DNA of 64,000 nucleotides from an uncultured Paracoccaceae bacterium (GCA_947487205.1 CANKVU010000008.1:1-64000); one strand, 5' to 3'. Positions 38,694 to 49,084 are shown, counted from the stretch's first letter. The notes: generated by a model not told the origin, from the letters alone. A program made the numbers and translations.

Positions 38694-38763
38694 CGATCGA
38701 CGCCTCCTGCCGCGGGGCGGAGGGTGGCAAAGATTCGTGGCGGGCGGAAGGCCGGACGCGCCG

Positions 38764-39216
38764 TCACTCCCGCAGGATCGCGTCGAGTCGGGCCTGTTCC
38801 TCGGGACTGAGAGCGGCATCGCGCCGTGTCGCGCCGCGGCGCCGGGAGAAGGCGACGGCCGCGACGCCGATGCCGGCGACGAGCATCGCGGGGCCGGCGA
38901 GCCACAGGATCAGGTTGGCGCCGTTGGCCCTGGGACGAAGGAGGACGTACTCGCCATATCGGTCGACCAGGTACTCGATGACCTCGGGATCGCTGTCGCC
39001 CGCGACCAGCCGCTCGCGAACGGCCAGGCGCAGGTCGCGGGCAAGGTCGGCGTTGGATTCGTCGATGTTCTCGTTCCGGCAGACGAGGCAGCGCAACCCG
39101 GCGGACAAATCGCGTGCGCGCTGTTCCAGCACCGGATCGGCAAGGATCTCGTCGGGCTGGACGGCCCAGGCCGGCGCCGCGAACAGCACCGACAGCGCGA
39201 GGAGGAGCGCCTTCAT
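38764..39216 (-). CDS. ccmH: Cytochrome c maturation protein CcmH
   Basis: A 150-residue thioredox protein that keeps apocytochrome c cysteines reduced for heme attachment. The signal peptide ends near AAPAWA. The redox motif LRCLVCRNEN carries Cys43 and Cys46. The C-terminal membrane helix is LILWLAGPAMLVAGIGVAAV, followed by a basic tail. It is the CcmH/CycL half only, with no CcmI-type TPR domain. Its ATG overlaps the ccmF stop (ATGA). Confidence 0.95.
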   Translation of the reverse strand: MKALLLALSVLFAAPAWAVQPDEILADPVLEQRARDLSAGLRCLVCRNENIDESNADLARDLRLAVRERLVAGDSDPEVIEYLVDRYGEYVLLRPRANGANLILWLAGPAMLVAGIGVAAVAFSRRRGATRRDAALSPEEQARLDAILRE

Positions 39217-41186
39217 TCCGCCGGCACCGCGGCCGCCGCGCCGCTGGCCGCACCGGCCGCGACCCGGTGGCGACGATCCGAGAGGCTGAGCGCGCCGCCC
39301 AGCGCCATCACGATGCACCCGGCCCAGACCCAGTTGGCGAAGGGCTTGATGTAGCTGCGGATCGCCCAGCCGCCGTCGTCCTGCGGATCGCCGATGACGA
39401 GATAGAGGTCGCGCAGGATCCCGTTGTCGATGGCCGCCTCGGTCGTGGGCATCCGGGCCACGGGATAGAAGCGCTTCTCGGGAAAGAGGGTCGCGACGGG
39501 GTTGCCGTCGCGGGCCACCTCCATCCGGGCCATGGTCGTGTCGTAGTTCGGCCCGTCGAACCGCTCCACGTCGGCGAGCGTGATCTCGTACGGGCCGAAG
39601 GCGAAGGTCTCGCCGACCTGCGCCACGCGGATGTCCTCGGTCTGCCAGGCGGTCAGCGCCGCGACACCGAAGATGGTGATGCCGAACCCCGCATGGGCGA
39701 CCGCCTTGCCCCAATCCGCGCGCGGCAGCCGCGCCAGTCGCCGGGCCTTCGTCGAAAGGTCTCCCCGCCCGGCCCGCTGACGCAGATCCACGAGCGCGCC
39801 CAGAACCACCCAGGACGCAAGCACGGCGCCGACGGGAGCCAGGATCGACTGGCCGGTCTGGTCCGTCCAGGTCAGGGCGCCGAGCGCGATCGACAGCGCC
39901 AGCGCCCCGCGCAGGGGCTGGACCACACGGGCCATCCGGGCGCGTTTCCACGGCATCGTCGCGCCGATCGGCAGGAGCGCGGCCAGGGCCACCATGAAGG
40001 GCGTGAAGGCGGCGTCGAAGAACGGGGCGCCCACGGAAAGTTTCCGCCCGAACGCCATTTCCGCCAGCAACGGCCAGACCGTCCCCACGAAGACGACGAA
40101 GGCCGCCACGGCGAGCAGGATGTTGTTGGCGACGAGCGCGGATTCCCGGCTGGTGAGGGAGAATACGCCCTTGGCCTCGAGCGCGCTCGCCCGGGCGGCG
40201 TAGAGGGTGAGCGCGCCCCCCATGAACACGCCCGTGATCGCCAGAAGGTATACGCCCCGCTCGGGATCGTTGGCAAAGGCATGGACGCTCGTCAGGACGC
40301 CGGACCGGACGATGAACGCCCCGATCAGCGAGAAGCCGAAGGCGAGGATCGACAGCAGGATCGTCCAGGATTTCAGGCTCTCACGCTTTTCCACCACGAT
40401 CGCGGAATGGAGCAGGGCCGCGGCGATCAGCCAGGGCATGAAGCTCGCATTCTCAACCGGATCCCAGAACCAGAAACCGCCCCAGCCGAGTTCGTAATAG
40501 GCCCACCACGATCCCAGCGCGATGCCGACGGTCAGGAACATCCAGGCGACCAGCGTCCATGGCCGCACCCATCGGCCCCAAGCCGCGTCCACCCGCCCCT
40601 CGATCAGGGCCGCGACGGCGAAGGAGAAGGCCATCGAGAGACCGACATAGCCCAGGTAGAGGAACGGCGGATGGAAGGCGAGACCGGGATCCTGAAGGAG
40701 CGGGTTCAGGTCCTCGCCGTTGAGGGGCGGGATCTCCAGCCGCGTGAACGGGTTCGAGGTAAAGATCAGGAAGCCGAGGAAGGCCACGCTGATTGCGCCC
40801 TGGACGCCGAGCACCCGGGCCCGCAGCGTTTCGCTCAGATTGCCGCCGAACCACGCTGCCAGCGCCGCGTAGAGCGCCAGGATCAGGCACCACAGGAGCA
40901 TCGAGCCCTCGTGGTTTCCCCACACGCCGCTGATCTTGTAGATCAGCGGTTTCGCGGTGTGGGAATTCATCGTCACCAGCCGGAGAGAGAAGTCCGAGGT
41001 CACGAATCCCCAGGTCAGAACCGCGAAGGAGAAGAGGAGGAACAGGAACTGCGATGTCGCCGCCGGTTCCGCCGCCGCCATGAAGCCCCGCCAGCCCTTG
41101 GCGGCACCGACAAGGGGCAGAACCGTCTGCAGGACCGCCATCAGAAGGGCGAGGATCAGGGCGAAATGGCCAAGCTCGATGATCAT
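39213..41186 (-). CDS. ccmF: Heme lyase CcmF
   Basis: A 657-residue polytopic protein that, with CcmH, transfers heme from holo-CcmE to apocytochrome c. About fifteen hydrophobic helices are visible. The WWD heme-handling domain is WGGFWFWDPVENASFMPW, and conserved His-containing periplasmic loops flank it (NSHTAKPLIYK, GNHEGSML). The start at 41186 (MIIELGHFALILALL) is standard; an upstream Met at 41231 lacks support. It is separated from ccmE by two lysis-like genes. Confidence 0.96.
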   Translation of the reverse strand: MIIELGHFALILALLMAVLQTVLPLVGAAKGWRGFMAAAEPAATSQFLFLLFSFAVLTWGFVTSDFSLRLVTMNSHTAKPLIYKISGVWGNHEGSMLLWCLILALYAALAAWFGGNLSETLRARVLGVQGAISVAFLGFLIFTSNPFTRLEIPPLNGEDLNPLLQDPGLAFHPPFLYLGYVGLSMAFSFAVAALIEGRVDAAWGRWVRPWTLVAWMFLTVGIALGSWWAYYELGWGGFWFWDPVENASFMPWLIAAALLHSAIVVEKRESLKSWTILLSILAFGFSLIGAFIVRSGVLTSVHAFANDPERGVYLLAITGVFMGGALTLYAARASALEAKGVFSLTSRESALVANNILLAVAAFVVFVGTVWPLLAEMAFGRKLSVGAPFFDAAFTPFMVALAALLPIGATMPWKRARMARVVQPLRGALALSIALGALTWTDQTGQSILAPVGAVLASWVVLGALVDLRQRAGRGDLSTKARRLARLPRADWGKAVAHAGFGITIFGVAALTAWQTEDIRVAQVGETFAFGPYEITLADVERFDGPNYDTTMARMEVARDGNPVATLFPEKRFYPVARMPTTEAAIDNGILRDLYLVIGDPQDDGGWAIRSYIKPFANWVWAGCIVMALGGALSLSDRRHRVAAGAASGAAAAVPAE

Positions 41187-41376
41187 GAACCCGGCATAGC
41201 GCGGGTCAGGGCGTCCGCCAATGGGGTGCACGGGGTTGTGTCACCAACCCGCGGGCCGGGACACCGCGCGGCGCGCCATTCCGCTCAAGGTCGGGCCGCG
41301 ATCGGCGCACGAGATGCCGCATGCTGCCGTGCCGCGCAGGCCGGCCATGGGGATACCCCCCGGGGTCATGGGACCG

Positions 41377-41571
41377 CTATCGCCCGCCGCCGCCGAAGCC
41401 GCCGATCTGGCTCCGCAGGAGGGTGGCGAGTTCGATCAGGACCGCCGTGTTCTTGTTCAGCGCCTCCCGTGTCGCGGCATCTTTCTGGGCGTCACGCCAG
41501 AGGAGGTAGAAGACGAGCAATGCCCACGGACCGTGGTCGCCGAGAATCTGAAAAAACAACTCCGGTCCCAT
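41377..41571 (-). CDS. Holin-like small membrane protein
   Basis: A 64-residue protein. One hydrophobic helix (about residues 5-24, PELFFQILGDHGPWALLVFYLLWR) is followed by a charged amphipathic segment, DAQKDAATREALNKNTAVLIE, and a Gly-rich tail. This single-helix-plus-coiled-coil form resembles small phage holins of the BhlA type. Its ATG at 41571 lies 34 bases after the muramidase-fragment gene. In Rhodobacter gene transfer agents and prophages, holin and endolysin genes are paired in this way. Function is inferred from the pairing. Confidence 0.5.
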   Translation of the reverse strand: MGPELFFQILGDHGPWALLVFYLLWRDAQKDAATREALNKNTAVLIELATLLRSQIGGFGGGGR

Positions 41572-41605
41572 CAGCCCACCCTCCCGGTCCTGACGAGAGT
41601 TCGAC

Positions 41606-42073
41606 CTACGGCCATGATGCGATCCGGTCGGCGTGTTCGGCGGTGGACAGCCGGTAGGACGGGGAAATCGACGCCTCCGCCTCCCTGATCCACGGTCCCT
41701 TCCCTCCGTCATGCCCCGCAACCATCGGCCGCAGGACCGGATCGGCGGAGGCGGCCCGGTAGAGATGGGCCCGCAGGGCCAGGCCGTAGCAATCGACCAG
41801 ATGCTGGGGGCCGGATAGCCACGCGGCGTTAGCCGCCTCGTGGGTCTGGGGTCCAGTCAGACCATCCGCAGCGACCGGCAATCCCATATCCGCGAGCACG
41901 CCCTGGAGAAGGCGGATCGCCGTGGCGCCGTGCCGCCCCTGCGCGTTCCGGACGGTGCAGCCGAGCAGGCCGGGCAGTGATCCGATGTCCCCTGGCGGCG
42001 GGCCAAGGGCCGCCGCGCCGGACGCCGTCTGTGCCGGGCAATCGGTTTCGATCGGAGGGTCGGTGCGTGACAT
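41606..42073 (-). CDS. Truncated GH108-type muramidase: peptidoglycan-binding domain only
   Basis: A 155-residue protein whose core (about 45-135) matches the C-terminal peptidoglycan-binding domain of GH108 (zliS-type) phage muramidases. The core reads AIRLLQGVLADMGLPVAADG, LTGPQTHEAANAAW and LVDCYGLALRAHLYRAASADP. The GH108 catalytic domain, with its Glu near an EGGYVNDP-like start, is missing. The N-terminus is instead a short Pro/Gly-rich region. The ATG at 42073 has GGGGAG upstream, so the short form is probably translated. It may be a decayed endolysin or a peptidoglycan-binding accessory protein. It sits between ccmE and the holin-like gene, in the same direction. Confidence 0.6.
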   Translation of the reverse strand: MSRTDPPIETDCPAQTASGAAALGPPPGDIGSLPGLLGCTVRNAQGRHGATAIRLLQGVLADMGLPVAADGLTGPQTHEAANAAWLSGPQHLVDCYGLALRAHLYRAASADPVLRPMVAGHDGGKGPWIREAEASISPSYRLSTAEHADRIASWP

Positions 42074-42122
42074 CCTTGAAGCTCCCCTGCGCTGGGCACA
42101 GGTAGAAGCTCGGAAAGATAGT

Positions 42123-42581
42123 TTAATTCATCGACATCTCTGCGTCCGGGGCCTTGTAGGTCCCCTGCTCCTTCAGGCTGTCGATGACTTCCTTGGGCAT
42201 GTAGGATTCGTCGTGTTTGGCGAGAATTTCGGTTGCGCGGAAGGTCCCGTCGACAAACCGGCCGGTGCCGACCATCCCCTCTCCCTCGCCGAAGAGATCC
42301 GGCAGCACGCCGGTATAGGCGACCGCCACGCTGGCGCCCCCGTCGGTGACGTTGAAGGTGATCGTCTCGCCCTGCCCTCTGACGAGGGTCCCGGCCTCCA
42401 CCAGGCCGCCGATCCGGAACACCTCGGACGGCGCGGGCGGGGCCGCGGCGACCTGGCTGGGCGAACGAAAGAAGCTGATCCCGTCCCGCATCGCATACCC
42501 GATCAGCGCCGTGGAGGCGGCGAGGGCAACCACGGTCAGGGCGATCACCTGCATCCTGCGTTTCTTCTTCAGTCCCCGCAC
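42123..42581 (-). CDS. ccmE: Periplasmic heme chaperone CcmE
   Basis: A 152-residue protein anchored by one N-terminal helix (about 10-30, VIALTVVALAASTALIGYA). It binds heme covalently through His123 in LAKHDESYMPKE, and Tyr127 is the usual axial ligand. The beta-barrel OB-like core is FRIGGLVEAGTLVRGQ through VAYTGVLPDLFGEGEGMVG. The GTG at 42581 has GAGG upstream and lies 7 bases after the argC stop. Confidence 0.95.
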   Translation of the reverse strand: MRGLKKKRRMQVIALTVVALAASTALIGYAMRDGISFFRSPSQVAAAPPAPSEVFRIGGLVEAGTLVRGQGETITFNVTDGGASVAVAYTGVLPDLFGEGEGMVGTGRFVDGTFRATEILAKHDESYMPKEVIDSLKEQGTYKAPDAEMSMN

Positions 42582-42588
42582 TGGAACC

Positions 42589-43617
42589 TCATGGGAAGAC
42601 GGGAGCCAGCATCAACCCCGCGGTCTCGTCGAGGCCTAGCATCAGGTTGGCGTTCTGCACAGCCTGTCCGGACGATCCCTTGGTCAAGTTATCGAGTGCC
42701 GCGAGGACGATGGCGCGACCTTCGCGGCGGTCGGCGACCACGCCCAGATGGCAGTAATTGGAGCCCCGCACATGGCGCGTGGAGGGGGCCTCGCCGAATG
42801 GCAGGGTCAGGAGGAACGGCTCACGCTCGTATCGCCGCGACAAGGTGCGGTGGATCGCCCGGGCATCGCCCCGCACGTAAACGGTCGCGAGGATGCCGCG
42901 GTTGGCCGGCACGAGATGCGGGGTGAACTGGACCTCCACCTTGCGGCCGGCGAGGTCCGAGAATTCCTGGTCGAACTCGCCCAGGTGGCGGTGAATTCCG
43001 CCGGCCGCGTAGGCATGGAAACCTTCGCTCAACTCGGCGTGCAGGAGGTTCTCCTTGAGCGCGCGCCCGGCGCCGGACACGCCGCATTTCAGGTCCATGA
43101 TGATCTCGTCGAGATCGATCTCTCCGGCCTCGATCAGTGGGCGGAGGGCGTATTGCCCGGTGGCGGCGTTGCATCCCGTCCCCGCCACCAGACGCGCACC
43201 ACCGATATCCTCGCGGTAGAACTCGGTCAGCCCGTAGACGGCCTCCCGCTGGATGGCGGCGGCGGAGTGCGGGCGGCCGTACCATTTCTCGTAATCGGCC
43301 GCCGCGCGGAGGCGGAAATCGGCGGAGAGGTCCACCACCTTCAGATCCGGCGGGAGCGCCGAGATCACCTCCTGGCTGGTCGCATGCGGCAGGGCGCAGA
43401 AGACGAGATCGATGCCGGCGAGGTCGATCTCGTCGATCCGTTGCAATGCGGGGAGGTCGAGATGGCGCAGATGCGGAAAGACCTCGGCCATGCGCTGGCC
43501 GGCCTTGCGCTCGCCCGACAGGGCGGCGATCCGGAGATCGGGATGGGTCGCGATCAGGCGGACGAGTTCCGCGCCCGTGTATCCGCTGGCGCCCAGGATG
43601 GCGACATTCTTGCTCAT
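42589..43617 (-). CDS. argC: N-acetyl-gamma-glutamyl-phosphate reductase
   Basis: A 342-residue NADP-dependent reductase, the third step of arginine synthesis. [20 protein letters not shown] is the nucleotide-binding opening. The catalytic Cys is in [12 protein letters not shown], the form normal for this lineage. [20 protein letters not shown] and [17 protein letters not shown] are family blocks, and the end has [20 protein letters not shown]. It starts 14 bases after murI. Confidence 0.96.
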   Translation of the reverse strand: MSKNVAILGASGYTGAELVRLIATHPDLRIAALSGERKAGQRMAEVFPHLRHLDLPALQRIDEIDLAGIDLVFCALPHATSQEVISALPPDLKVVDLSADFRLRAAADYEKWYGRPHSAAAIQREAVYGLTEFYREDIGGARLVAGTGCNAATGQYALRPLIEAGEIDLDEIIMDLKCGVSGAGRALKENLLHAELSEGFHAYAAGGIHRHLGEFDQEFSDLAGRKVEVQFTPHLVPANRGILATVYVRGDARAIHRTLSRRYEREPFLLTLPFGEAPSTRHVRGSNYCHLGVVADRREGRAIVLAALDNLTKGSSGQAVQNANLMLGLDETAGLMLAPVFP

Positions 43618-43631
43618 TCTGCCTCCTGCCC

Positions 43632-44441
43632 TCAGGCTTGCTGGAAGGAAATCGGACGGCGCAGGACCTGCGTGGCGTGACCGGAGACGCGGCGCGGATC
43701 CCCGGTGGTGAGGAACCGGGCCGCGCCATGTCCGGCCATGCCGGGGTGGCGATCGAGGTAGTCGGCCAAGCTCTCGGCGACGAGTTCGGCCTGGCTGTAG
43801 ACATCGACCTGCGGGCCGAGCGCGTCCTGGAAGATTTCTTCGAGCAGGGGATAATGGGTACAGCCCAGGATCGCGGCCTCCGGGGTCGGCATCTTGCGCC
43901 GCAGCGCATCGACATGGGAGCGCACGAGCGCCTCCGCCAGGATCATGTCGCCCTCCTCGATCGCGTCCACGACGCCGCCGCAGGCCTGCGCCTCCACATC
44001 GACGCCGATGGCACGGAACGCCAACTCCCTCTGGAAGGCCCTGGACGAGACGGTCGCGGGCGTGGCGAAGAGCGCCACATGCTTGACCTTCACCTCGCGG
44101 GGCGGGGAATTGTCGCCCCATCGCCGTTCGGTCAGCGCCTCGATCAACGGGACGAAGACACCGAGCACCCTCTTGTCCCGGGGCAGCCAGCTTTCCTGCA
44201 TGCGGCGCAGGGCGGCCGCGGAGGCCGTGTTGCAAGCCAGGATCACAAGGTCGCACCCCTCGGCCCACAGGCGCTCCACCGCGGCACAGGTCAGCTCGTA
44301 GATGTCGTCGGCGGTCCGTACGCCGTAGGGAGCGTGCGCGGAATCGGCGAAATAGACGAACGGCACCTCCGGCAGGCGTCGTTCCAATGCGCGCAGAACC
44401 GTCAAACCGCCAAGGCCGCTATCGAAGACGCCGACCGCCAT
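43632..44441 (-). CDS. murI: Glutamate racemase
   Basis: A 269-residue enzyme that makes D-glutamate for peptidoglycan. [17 protein letters not shown] is the N-terminal signature. The two catalytic Cys are in [15 protein letters not shown] and [15 protein letters not shown]. The start at 44441 (MAVGVFDSG) is standard; 44486 is an unsupported extension. First gene of the murI-argC-ccmE run. Confidence 0.95.
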   Translation of the reverse strand: MAVGVFDSGLGGLTVLRALERRLPEVPFVYFADSAHAPYGVRTADDIYELTCAAVERLWAEGCDLVILACNTASAAALRRMQESWLPRDKRVLGVFVPLIEALTERRWGDNSPPREVKVKHVALFATPATVSSRAFQRELAFRAIGVDVEAQACGGVVDAIEEGDMILAEALVRSHVDALRRKMPTPEAAILGCTHYPLLEEIFQDALGPQVDVYSQAELVAESLADYLDRHPGMAGHGAARFLTTGDPRRVSGHATQVLRRPISFQQA

Positions 44442-44539
44442 GTCATTGATCCCGTTTTCACCGACGCATCGCGGGGATGCGGGCAAACGCCATAGGCGCT
44501 GCCTGCGGGAAAGTCCATGATCGGCGTCGCCGCGCGGGC

Positions 44540-47500
44540 CTATTCGGCCGCGTGGTCCGCGGCGCGGCCGGGGCGGCGGAGCGCATCCAGAAGATCGAGG
44601 CGGCGACGCTCGGCCTTGCGCGCATTTTCCTGCTTCACGGGGCCGAAGCCGCGGATTTCGAGGGGGAGCCGCGCAAGGGCGAGGGCGGCCTCGCGATTGC
44701 GGTCCGCGGCGGACAGGATCTCGTCGATGTCCCCTTCGTACTGGCGGATGAGGGCGCGTTCCATGCGGCGCTCGGCGGTCCGGCCGAACGGGTCGATCCA
44801 GGTGCCGCGCAGTACGCGGCCGCGCGCCAAGAGTGGATAGAGAGGTTCGATCCAGGCGCCGAAGGATCGTTTGGCGGGGCGGGCTCCATCCTTCGCGCCG
44901 AAAGCCGGCGGCGCCAGATGGTAAGTCAGCACCGGCGCGCCGCCAAACACCTTCGCCACCTTGCCCCTTGTGCCGGCCAGAAGCCGCGCCACCTCGTATT
45001 CGTCCTTGTAGGCAAGAACCTTGTGATACCCTTCCGCCACGGCCAGGCGCAGATCGGCGTCGGCGATCGCATCGATCCTGGTGCGATAGCGGCGGGCCAG
45101 GCGGCGGCCCTGATATGCGAGGAGGTGGCGTTCCCGGAAGGCAATCTTCTCCTTGGGGGAGCGGGGCATGTCCACGACCCCGCGGCCGGTCGCCCTGCCG
45201 ACCGCGTCGGGGTTGAGATGCGCCCAGCGCCCGATTTCGAAGGCACGCAGGTTGGCGTCCACCGCGGCGCCGTTGAGCGCGATCGCCCGTTCCAGTGACT
45301 CGCCCGAGACCGGCAGGAGCCCCGCCTGCCAGGCGGCCCCCAGGACGATCATGTTCGAGAAGATGGTGTCGCCCATTGCCGCACCGGCCAGATCGGTGGC
45401 GTCGAAGCTGTGCAGCCGGTCGCCGAGCCTGCGGCCGAGGGCGGCGGACAGGTCCCCGGCGGGAATGCGGAAGCCCGGATCGCGGGTGAACGCGCCGGTC
45501 ACGATCTCATGCGAATTGATCACCGCCCCGGTCCGGCCCGGGAACATCAAGCCCAGGGCCTTCGCCCCAGCGCTGACGACAAGGTCGCCGCCGATTACCG
45601 CGTCGGCCTCTCCGGGGGCGACGCGGATGGCGGAAATGTCGCCGGGCCGCGCGGCGATCCGGCAATGGACATGGACCGCGCCGCCTTTCTGGGCAAGGCC
45701 GGCCATCTCCATCATGCCGGCGCCGCGCCCGTCGAGATGCGCGGCCATGGCGAGAAGGGCCCCGAGCGTGACGACGCCGGTTCCCCCGACTCCGGTGACG
45801 ACGATGTTCCAGGTGCCGTCGATCGTTGGCAGGGCCGGTTCGGGCAGCACGCGCACGTCGATCCGAGCCGTGGCCTCATTCCGGATCTCGGCCCCGGAGA
45901 CGGTGACGAAGGACGGGCAAAATCCCTTGAGGCAGGAATAATCCTTGTTGCACTGCGACTGGTCGATCGCGCGCTTGCGGCCGAGCTCCGTCTCCACCGG
46001 CACGATGGCGACGCAGTTCGACTGCACCCCGCAATCGCCGCAGCCCTCGCAGATCTCGGGGTCGATGAAGACGCGGCGGTCGGGGTCGGGAAACATGGCC
46101 CGCTTGCGCCGCCGGCGCTTTTCGGCGGCACAGGTCTGCACGAAGATGATCGCCGAGACACCGGGGCTGCGACGGCATTCCTCCATCACGGCGGGCAGGT
46201 CGTCGCGCGGGTACCAGCCTATACCCGCGGGAAATCCCGCCCGGGCCGGCTCTTCCTTGGGATCGAAGACCACGTCGATCTTCTCCACCCCCATCGCGGC
46301 GAGTTCGCGGGCGATACGGTCGGGATGCAGGCCGCCCTCGTTCGGCTGCCCGCCTGTCATGGCGACGGCGTCGTTGTAGAGGATCTTGTAGGTGATGCTC
46401 GTGCCGGCGGCGAGCGCGGCGCGGATCGCCAAGATGCCGGAATGGTTGTACGTGCCGTCGCCCAGGTTCTGGAAGACGTGGGGGGTGGTGGAGAACGGCG
46501 CCTCGCCGATCCAGTTCGCCCCCTCGGCGCCCATGTGGGTATAGTTCGACGTGTCCCGATCCATCCACATGGCCATGATGTGACAGCCGATCCCCGCATA
46601 GGCGCGCGAGCCTTCGGGCAAGATGGTGGAGGTGTTGTGCGGGCAACCGGCGCAGAAGTAAGGTGTGCGGACGGCGATCTCCTCGACCTCGTCGGCGCGG
46701 CGGGCTTCGGATAGCCGCGACAGCCGCGCGCTCAGGTCGTCGCTGCCACGCCCCTCCTCGCTCAGGATGCTGCCGAGGCGCTCGGCGATGAACACCGGGT
46801 CGAGGCTCATCCGCGTCGGGAAAAGCTCGTCGCGGTGCCTGCCGCCCGCGCCGCCCTTGTACCAGCCGTATACGCGCCGGCCCCGGCGATCGTCGAAGAT
46901 CGCCTCCTTGATCTGGACCTCGATCAGCTTGCGCTTTTCCTCGACGACGACGATCAGGTCGAGCCCCTCGGCCCAGTCGTGAAAGCCGGTCATGTCTAGC
47001 GGGAAGGTCTGCCCGACCTTGTAGGTCGTGAGGCCGAGATCCTGCGCCCGGTCGGCGTCGATGCCCAAAAGCGATAGGGCGTGGACCAGGTCCAGCCAGT
47101 TCTTGCCGGCCGCGACGAAGCCGATTTTCGCCCCCGGCCTGCCCCAGACGCGCCTGTCCATGCCGTTGGCCCTGGAGAACGCCTCGGCCGCGAAACGCTT
47201 GTGGTCGATCATCCGGGCCTCCTGCGCGACCCAGTGATCGCCGAGCCGGATGTTCAGCCCTCCCTCCGGCATCGGGAAGGCAGGGTCCACGAAGGACATG
47301 CGGTCTGGCCGGCCGTCGACCACGGAGGTGACCTCCACCGTGTCCTTCATCAGCTTCAGCCCGGCCCATATGCCGGCAAAGCGCGACAGCGCGAACCCGT
47401 AGAGGCCGAAATCGAGGATCTCCTGGACGCCCGCGGGCGACAGGACCGGCATGTAGGCGTCCACCATGGCCCAGTCGGATTGGTGGCAGGTGGTAGAGCT

Positions 47501-47953
47501 TTCGCCCGTATGATCGTCCCCCATGGCCATGATCGCGCCGCCGAAGCGGGCCGACCCGGCCATGTTGGCATGGCGCATCACGTCGCCCGACCGGTCCACC
47601 CCCGGCCCCTTGCCGTACCAGAGCGAGAACACCCCGTCGAAGCGGCCGTCGCCCCGCAGCCCCGCCTGCTGCGCGCCCCAGATCGCGGTGGCGGCCAGGT
47701 CTTCGTTCAGGCCGGGCTGGAACAGGATGTCGTTCCGGGACAGCAAGTCCGACGCCCGGCCCATGTTGAGATCGACCGCCCCGAGAGGAGAGCCGCGATA
47801 GCCGGTAACGTAGCCCGCGGTGTTCAACCCCGCGGCCCGGTCGCGCGCCTTCTGCATCAGCATCAGTCGGACGAGCGCCTGGGTCCCATTGAGCAAGACC
47901 GGGGTCGCGCCAAGGTCGTACCTGTCCGAAAGTTTTACATCTTGGCGTGACAT
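44540..47953 (-). CDS. Indolepyruvate:ferredoxin oxidoreductase, fused alpha-beta form
   Basis: A 1137-residue TPP-dependent 2-oxoacid:ferredoxin oxidoreductase in one chain, as found in aerobic alpha- and betaproteobacteria. It decarboxylates arylpyruvates (phenylpyruvate, indolepyruvate) or branched-chain 2-oxoacids to acyl-CoA. The N-terminal pyrimidine/TPP domains include [18 protein letters not shown] and [21 protein letters not shown] [4Fe-4S] site is at [17 protein letters not shown] near residue 635. The C-terminal gamma domain contains [20 protein letters not shown] 47953 follows GGAGGAG. It is divergent from a LysR regulator across a 9-base perfect inverted repeat. Confidence 0.93.
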   Translation of the reverse strand: MSRQDVKLSDRYDLGATPVLLNGTQALVRLMLMQKARDRAAGLNTAGYVTGYRGSPLGAVDLNMGRASDLLSRNDILFQPGLNEDLAATAIWGAQQAGLRGDGRFDGVFSLWYGKGPGVDRSGDVMRHANMAGSARFGGAIMAMGDDHTGESSTTCHQSDWAMVDAYMPVLSPAGVQEILDFGLYGFALSRFAGIWAGLKLMKDTVEVTSVVDGRPDRMSFVDPAFPMPEGGLNIRLGDHWVAQEARMIDHKRFAAEAFSRANGMDRRVWGRPGAKIGFVAAGKNWLDLVHALSLLGIDADRAQDLGLTTYKVGQTFPLDMTGFHDWAEGLDLIVVVEEKRKLIEVQIKEAIFDDRRGRRVYGWYKGGAGGRHRDELFPTRMSLDPVFIAERLGSILSEEGRGSDDLSARLSRLSEARRADEVEEIAVRTPYFCAGCPHNTSTILPEGSRAYAGIGCHIMAMWMDRDTSNYTHMGAEGANWIGEAPFSTTPHVFQNLGDGTYNHSGILAIRAALAAGTSITYKILYNDAVAMTGGQPNEGGLHPDRIARELAAMGVEKIDVVFDPKEEPARAGFPAGIGWYPRDDLPAVMEECRRSPGVSAIIFVQTCAAEKRRRRKRAMFPDPDRRVFIDPEICEGCGDCGVQSNCVAIVPVETELGRKRAIDQSQCNKDYSCLKGFCPSFVTVSGAEIRNEATARIDVRVLPEPALPTIDGTWNIVVTGVGGTGVVTLGALLAMAAHLDGRGAGMMEMAGLAQKGGAVHVHCRIAARPGDISAIRVAPGEADAVIGGDLVVSAGAKALGLMFPGRTGAVINSHEIVTGAFTRDPGFRIPAGDLSAALGRRLGDRLHSFDATDLAGAAMGDTIFSNMIVLGAAWQAGLLPVSGESLERAIALNGAAVDANLRAFEIGRWAHLNPDAVGRATGRGVVDMPRSPKEKIAFRERHLLAYQGRRLARRYRTRIDAIADADLRLAVAEGYHKVLAYKDEYEVARLLAGTRGKVAKVFGGAPVLTYHLAPPAFGAKDGARPAKRSFGAWIEPLYPLLARGRVLRGTWIDPFGRTAERRMERALIRQYEGDIDEILSAADRNREAALALARLPLEIRGFGPVKQENARKAERRRLDLLDALRRPGRAADHAAE

Positions 47954-48039
47954 TTTGTACTCCTCCAACCGAATTTTAAGCTAATCGGGCCACATTCCGG
48001 CTACAATTCACAAAACTTGCGGCCTGCGCACTTTGCGTG

Positions 48040-48067
48040 TGCAGCATACGCCCCAATCTATGCTGCA
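48040..48067. promoter_or_regulatory. Candidate LysR-regulator operator
   Basis: TGCAGCATA and TATGCTGCA form a perfect 9-base inverted repeat with a 10-base spacer, 28 bases upstream of the LysR gene. A further half site, TGCAGCAAT, follows at about 48070. Position and shape fit a LysR binding site controlling both divergent genes. Confidence 0.55.
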
Positions 48068-48095
48068 GGTGCAGCAATATTCGGAAGGACCCCCC

Positions 48096-49019
48096 ATGGA
48101 CTGGGACAAGTTGAGAGTGTTCCATGCCGTCGCAGAAGCGGGATCGCTCACGGCGGCCGGAGAGGCCCTCCATCTGAGCCAGTCCGCCGTGAGCCGCCAG
48201 ATCCGCGCGCTGGAGGAGAGCCTGGAGACCGTGCTGTTCCACCGGCATGCCCGGGGATTGATACTGACCGAGCAGGGCGAACTGCTCCACGACGCGACGA
48301 ATTCGATGAACCGCAGGCTCGACACCGCGGCGGCCCGCATCCGCGACAGCCGCGACGAGGTGTTCGGCGAGTTGCGCGTCACGACCACGACGGGCTTCGG
48401 CACGATGTGGCTGGTCCCGCGACTGGAGAAGCTCTATGCCCAATATCCCAACCTGAAGATCGACCTGATGCTGGAAGAGCGCGTGCTCGACCTGCCGATG
48501 CGGGAGGCGGATGTCGCGATCCGCATGAAGGAGCCCTCCCAGGCCGATCTGGTCCGCAAGCGGCTGAACACGGTGCGGATGCGGCTCTACGCCCTGCCCT
48601 CCTACCTGGACGCGGCGGGGCGGCCGGAAACGCTGCAGGATCTGGCGAACCACCGCCTGATCAGCCAGGCAGTGACCGCGCACCAGGTCTCCTCGGGCCA
48701 AACCCTGATCGAGAGCCTGCACGCCGTCGGCATCCCCTCGACCCTGACGGTGAACAATTACTTCGGCGTGCTCCAGGGTGTGCTGAGCGGGCTGGGGATC
48801 GGCGTCCTTCCAGATTACCTGCTCGTCGATTTTCCGGACATGGAACGGGTGCTGCCGGATGTGGAATCGGCGCAGATCCCGGTCTATCTGGCCTATCCCG
48901 AAGAGCTGCGCCATTCGCAGCGGATCTCGGCGTTCCGCGACTTCGTGCTGGCGGAACTGAACGAGACGGCCAAGGGGAAGCCGCTGGCGGAGATCCGCCG
49001 ACATGCGCTTGGCGCATAG
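48096..49019 (+). CDS. LysR-family transcriptional regulator
   Basis: A 307-residue regulator. The winged HTH at residues 5-60 reads LRVFHAVAEAGSLTAAGEAL, then SQSAVSRQIRALEESLETVL. The periplasmic-binding-fold effector domain begins about 90 (GELRVTTTTGFGTMWLVPRL) and includes LMLEERVLDLPMREADVAIR. The ATG at 48096 follows GGAAGG; upstream Mets lie in the operator. It is divergent from the indolepyruvate oxidoreductase gene, so it probably senses an aromatic 2-oxoacid or related compound, which is inference. Confidence 0.9.
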   Translation: MDWDKLRVFHAVAEAGSLTAAGEALHLSQSAVSRQIRALEESLETVLFHRHARGLILTEQGELLHDATNSMNRRLDTAAARIRDSRDEVFGELRVTTTTGFGTMWLVPRLEKLYAQYPNLKIDLMLEERVLDLPMREADVAIRMKEPSQADLVRKRLNTVRMRLYALPSYLDAAGRPETLQDLANHRLISQAVTAHQVSSGQTLIESLHAVGIPSTLTVNNYFGVLQGVLSGLGIGVLPDYLLVDFPDMERVLPDVESAQIPVYLAYPEELRHSQRISAFRDFVLAELNETAKGKPLAEIRRHALGA

Positions 49020-49049
49020 CGGTTCTGCGCGGCGCACGGAGGCATCAGC

Positions 49050-49078
49050 TTGAACGACAAAGTGCAGCGGACTAGATG
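49050..49078 (+). promoter_or_regulatory. Candidate promoter for an RNA upstream of purL
   Basis: TTGAAC and TAGATG are separated by 17 bases, a fair sigma-70 pair, 31 bases after the LysR stop. Confidence 0.4.
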
Positions 49079-49084
49079 GCGGAT

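Noticed and set aside
39114-41657. An 847-codon open frame opposite ccmF
   Set aside because: Highly charged Arg/Gly/Asp-rich shadow of a membrane protein gene.
43186-43210. ArgC active-site block GCNAAT instead of GCYPT
   Set aside because: As far as I know this form is normal for the alphaproteobacterial ArgC lineage; the catalytic Cys is present.
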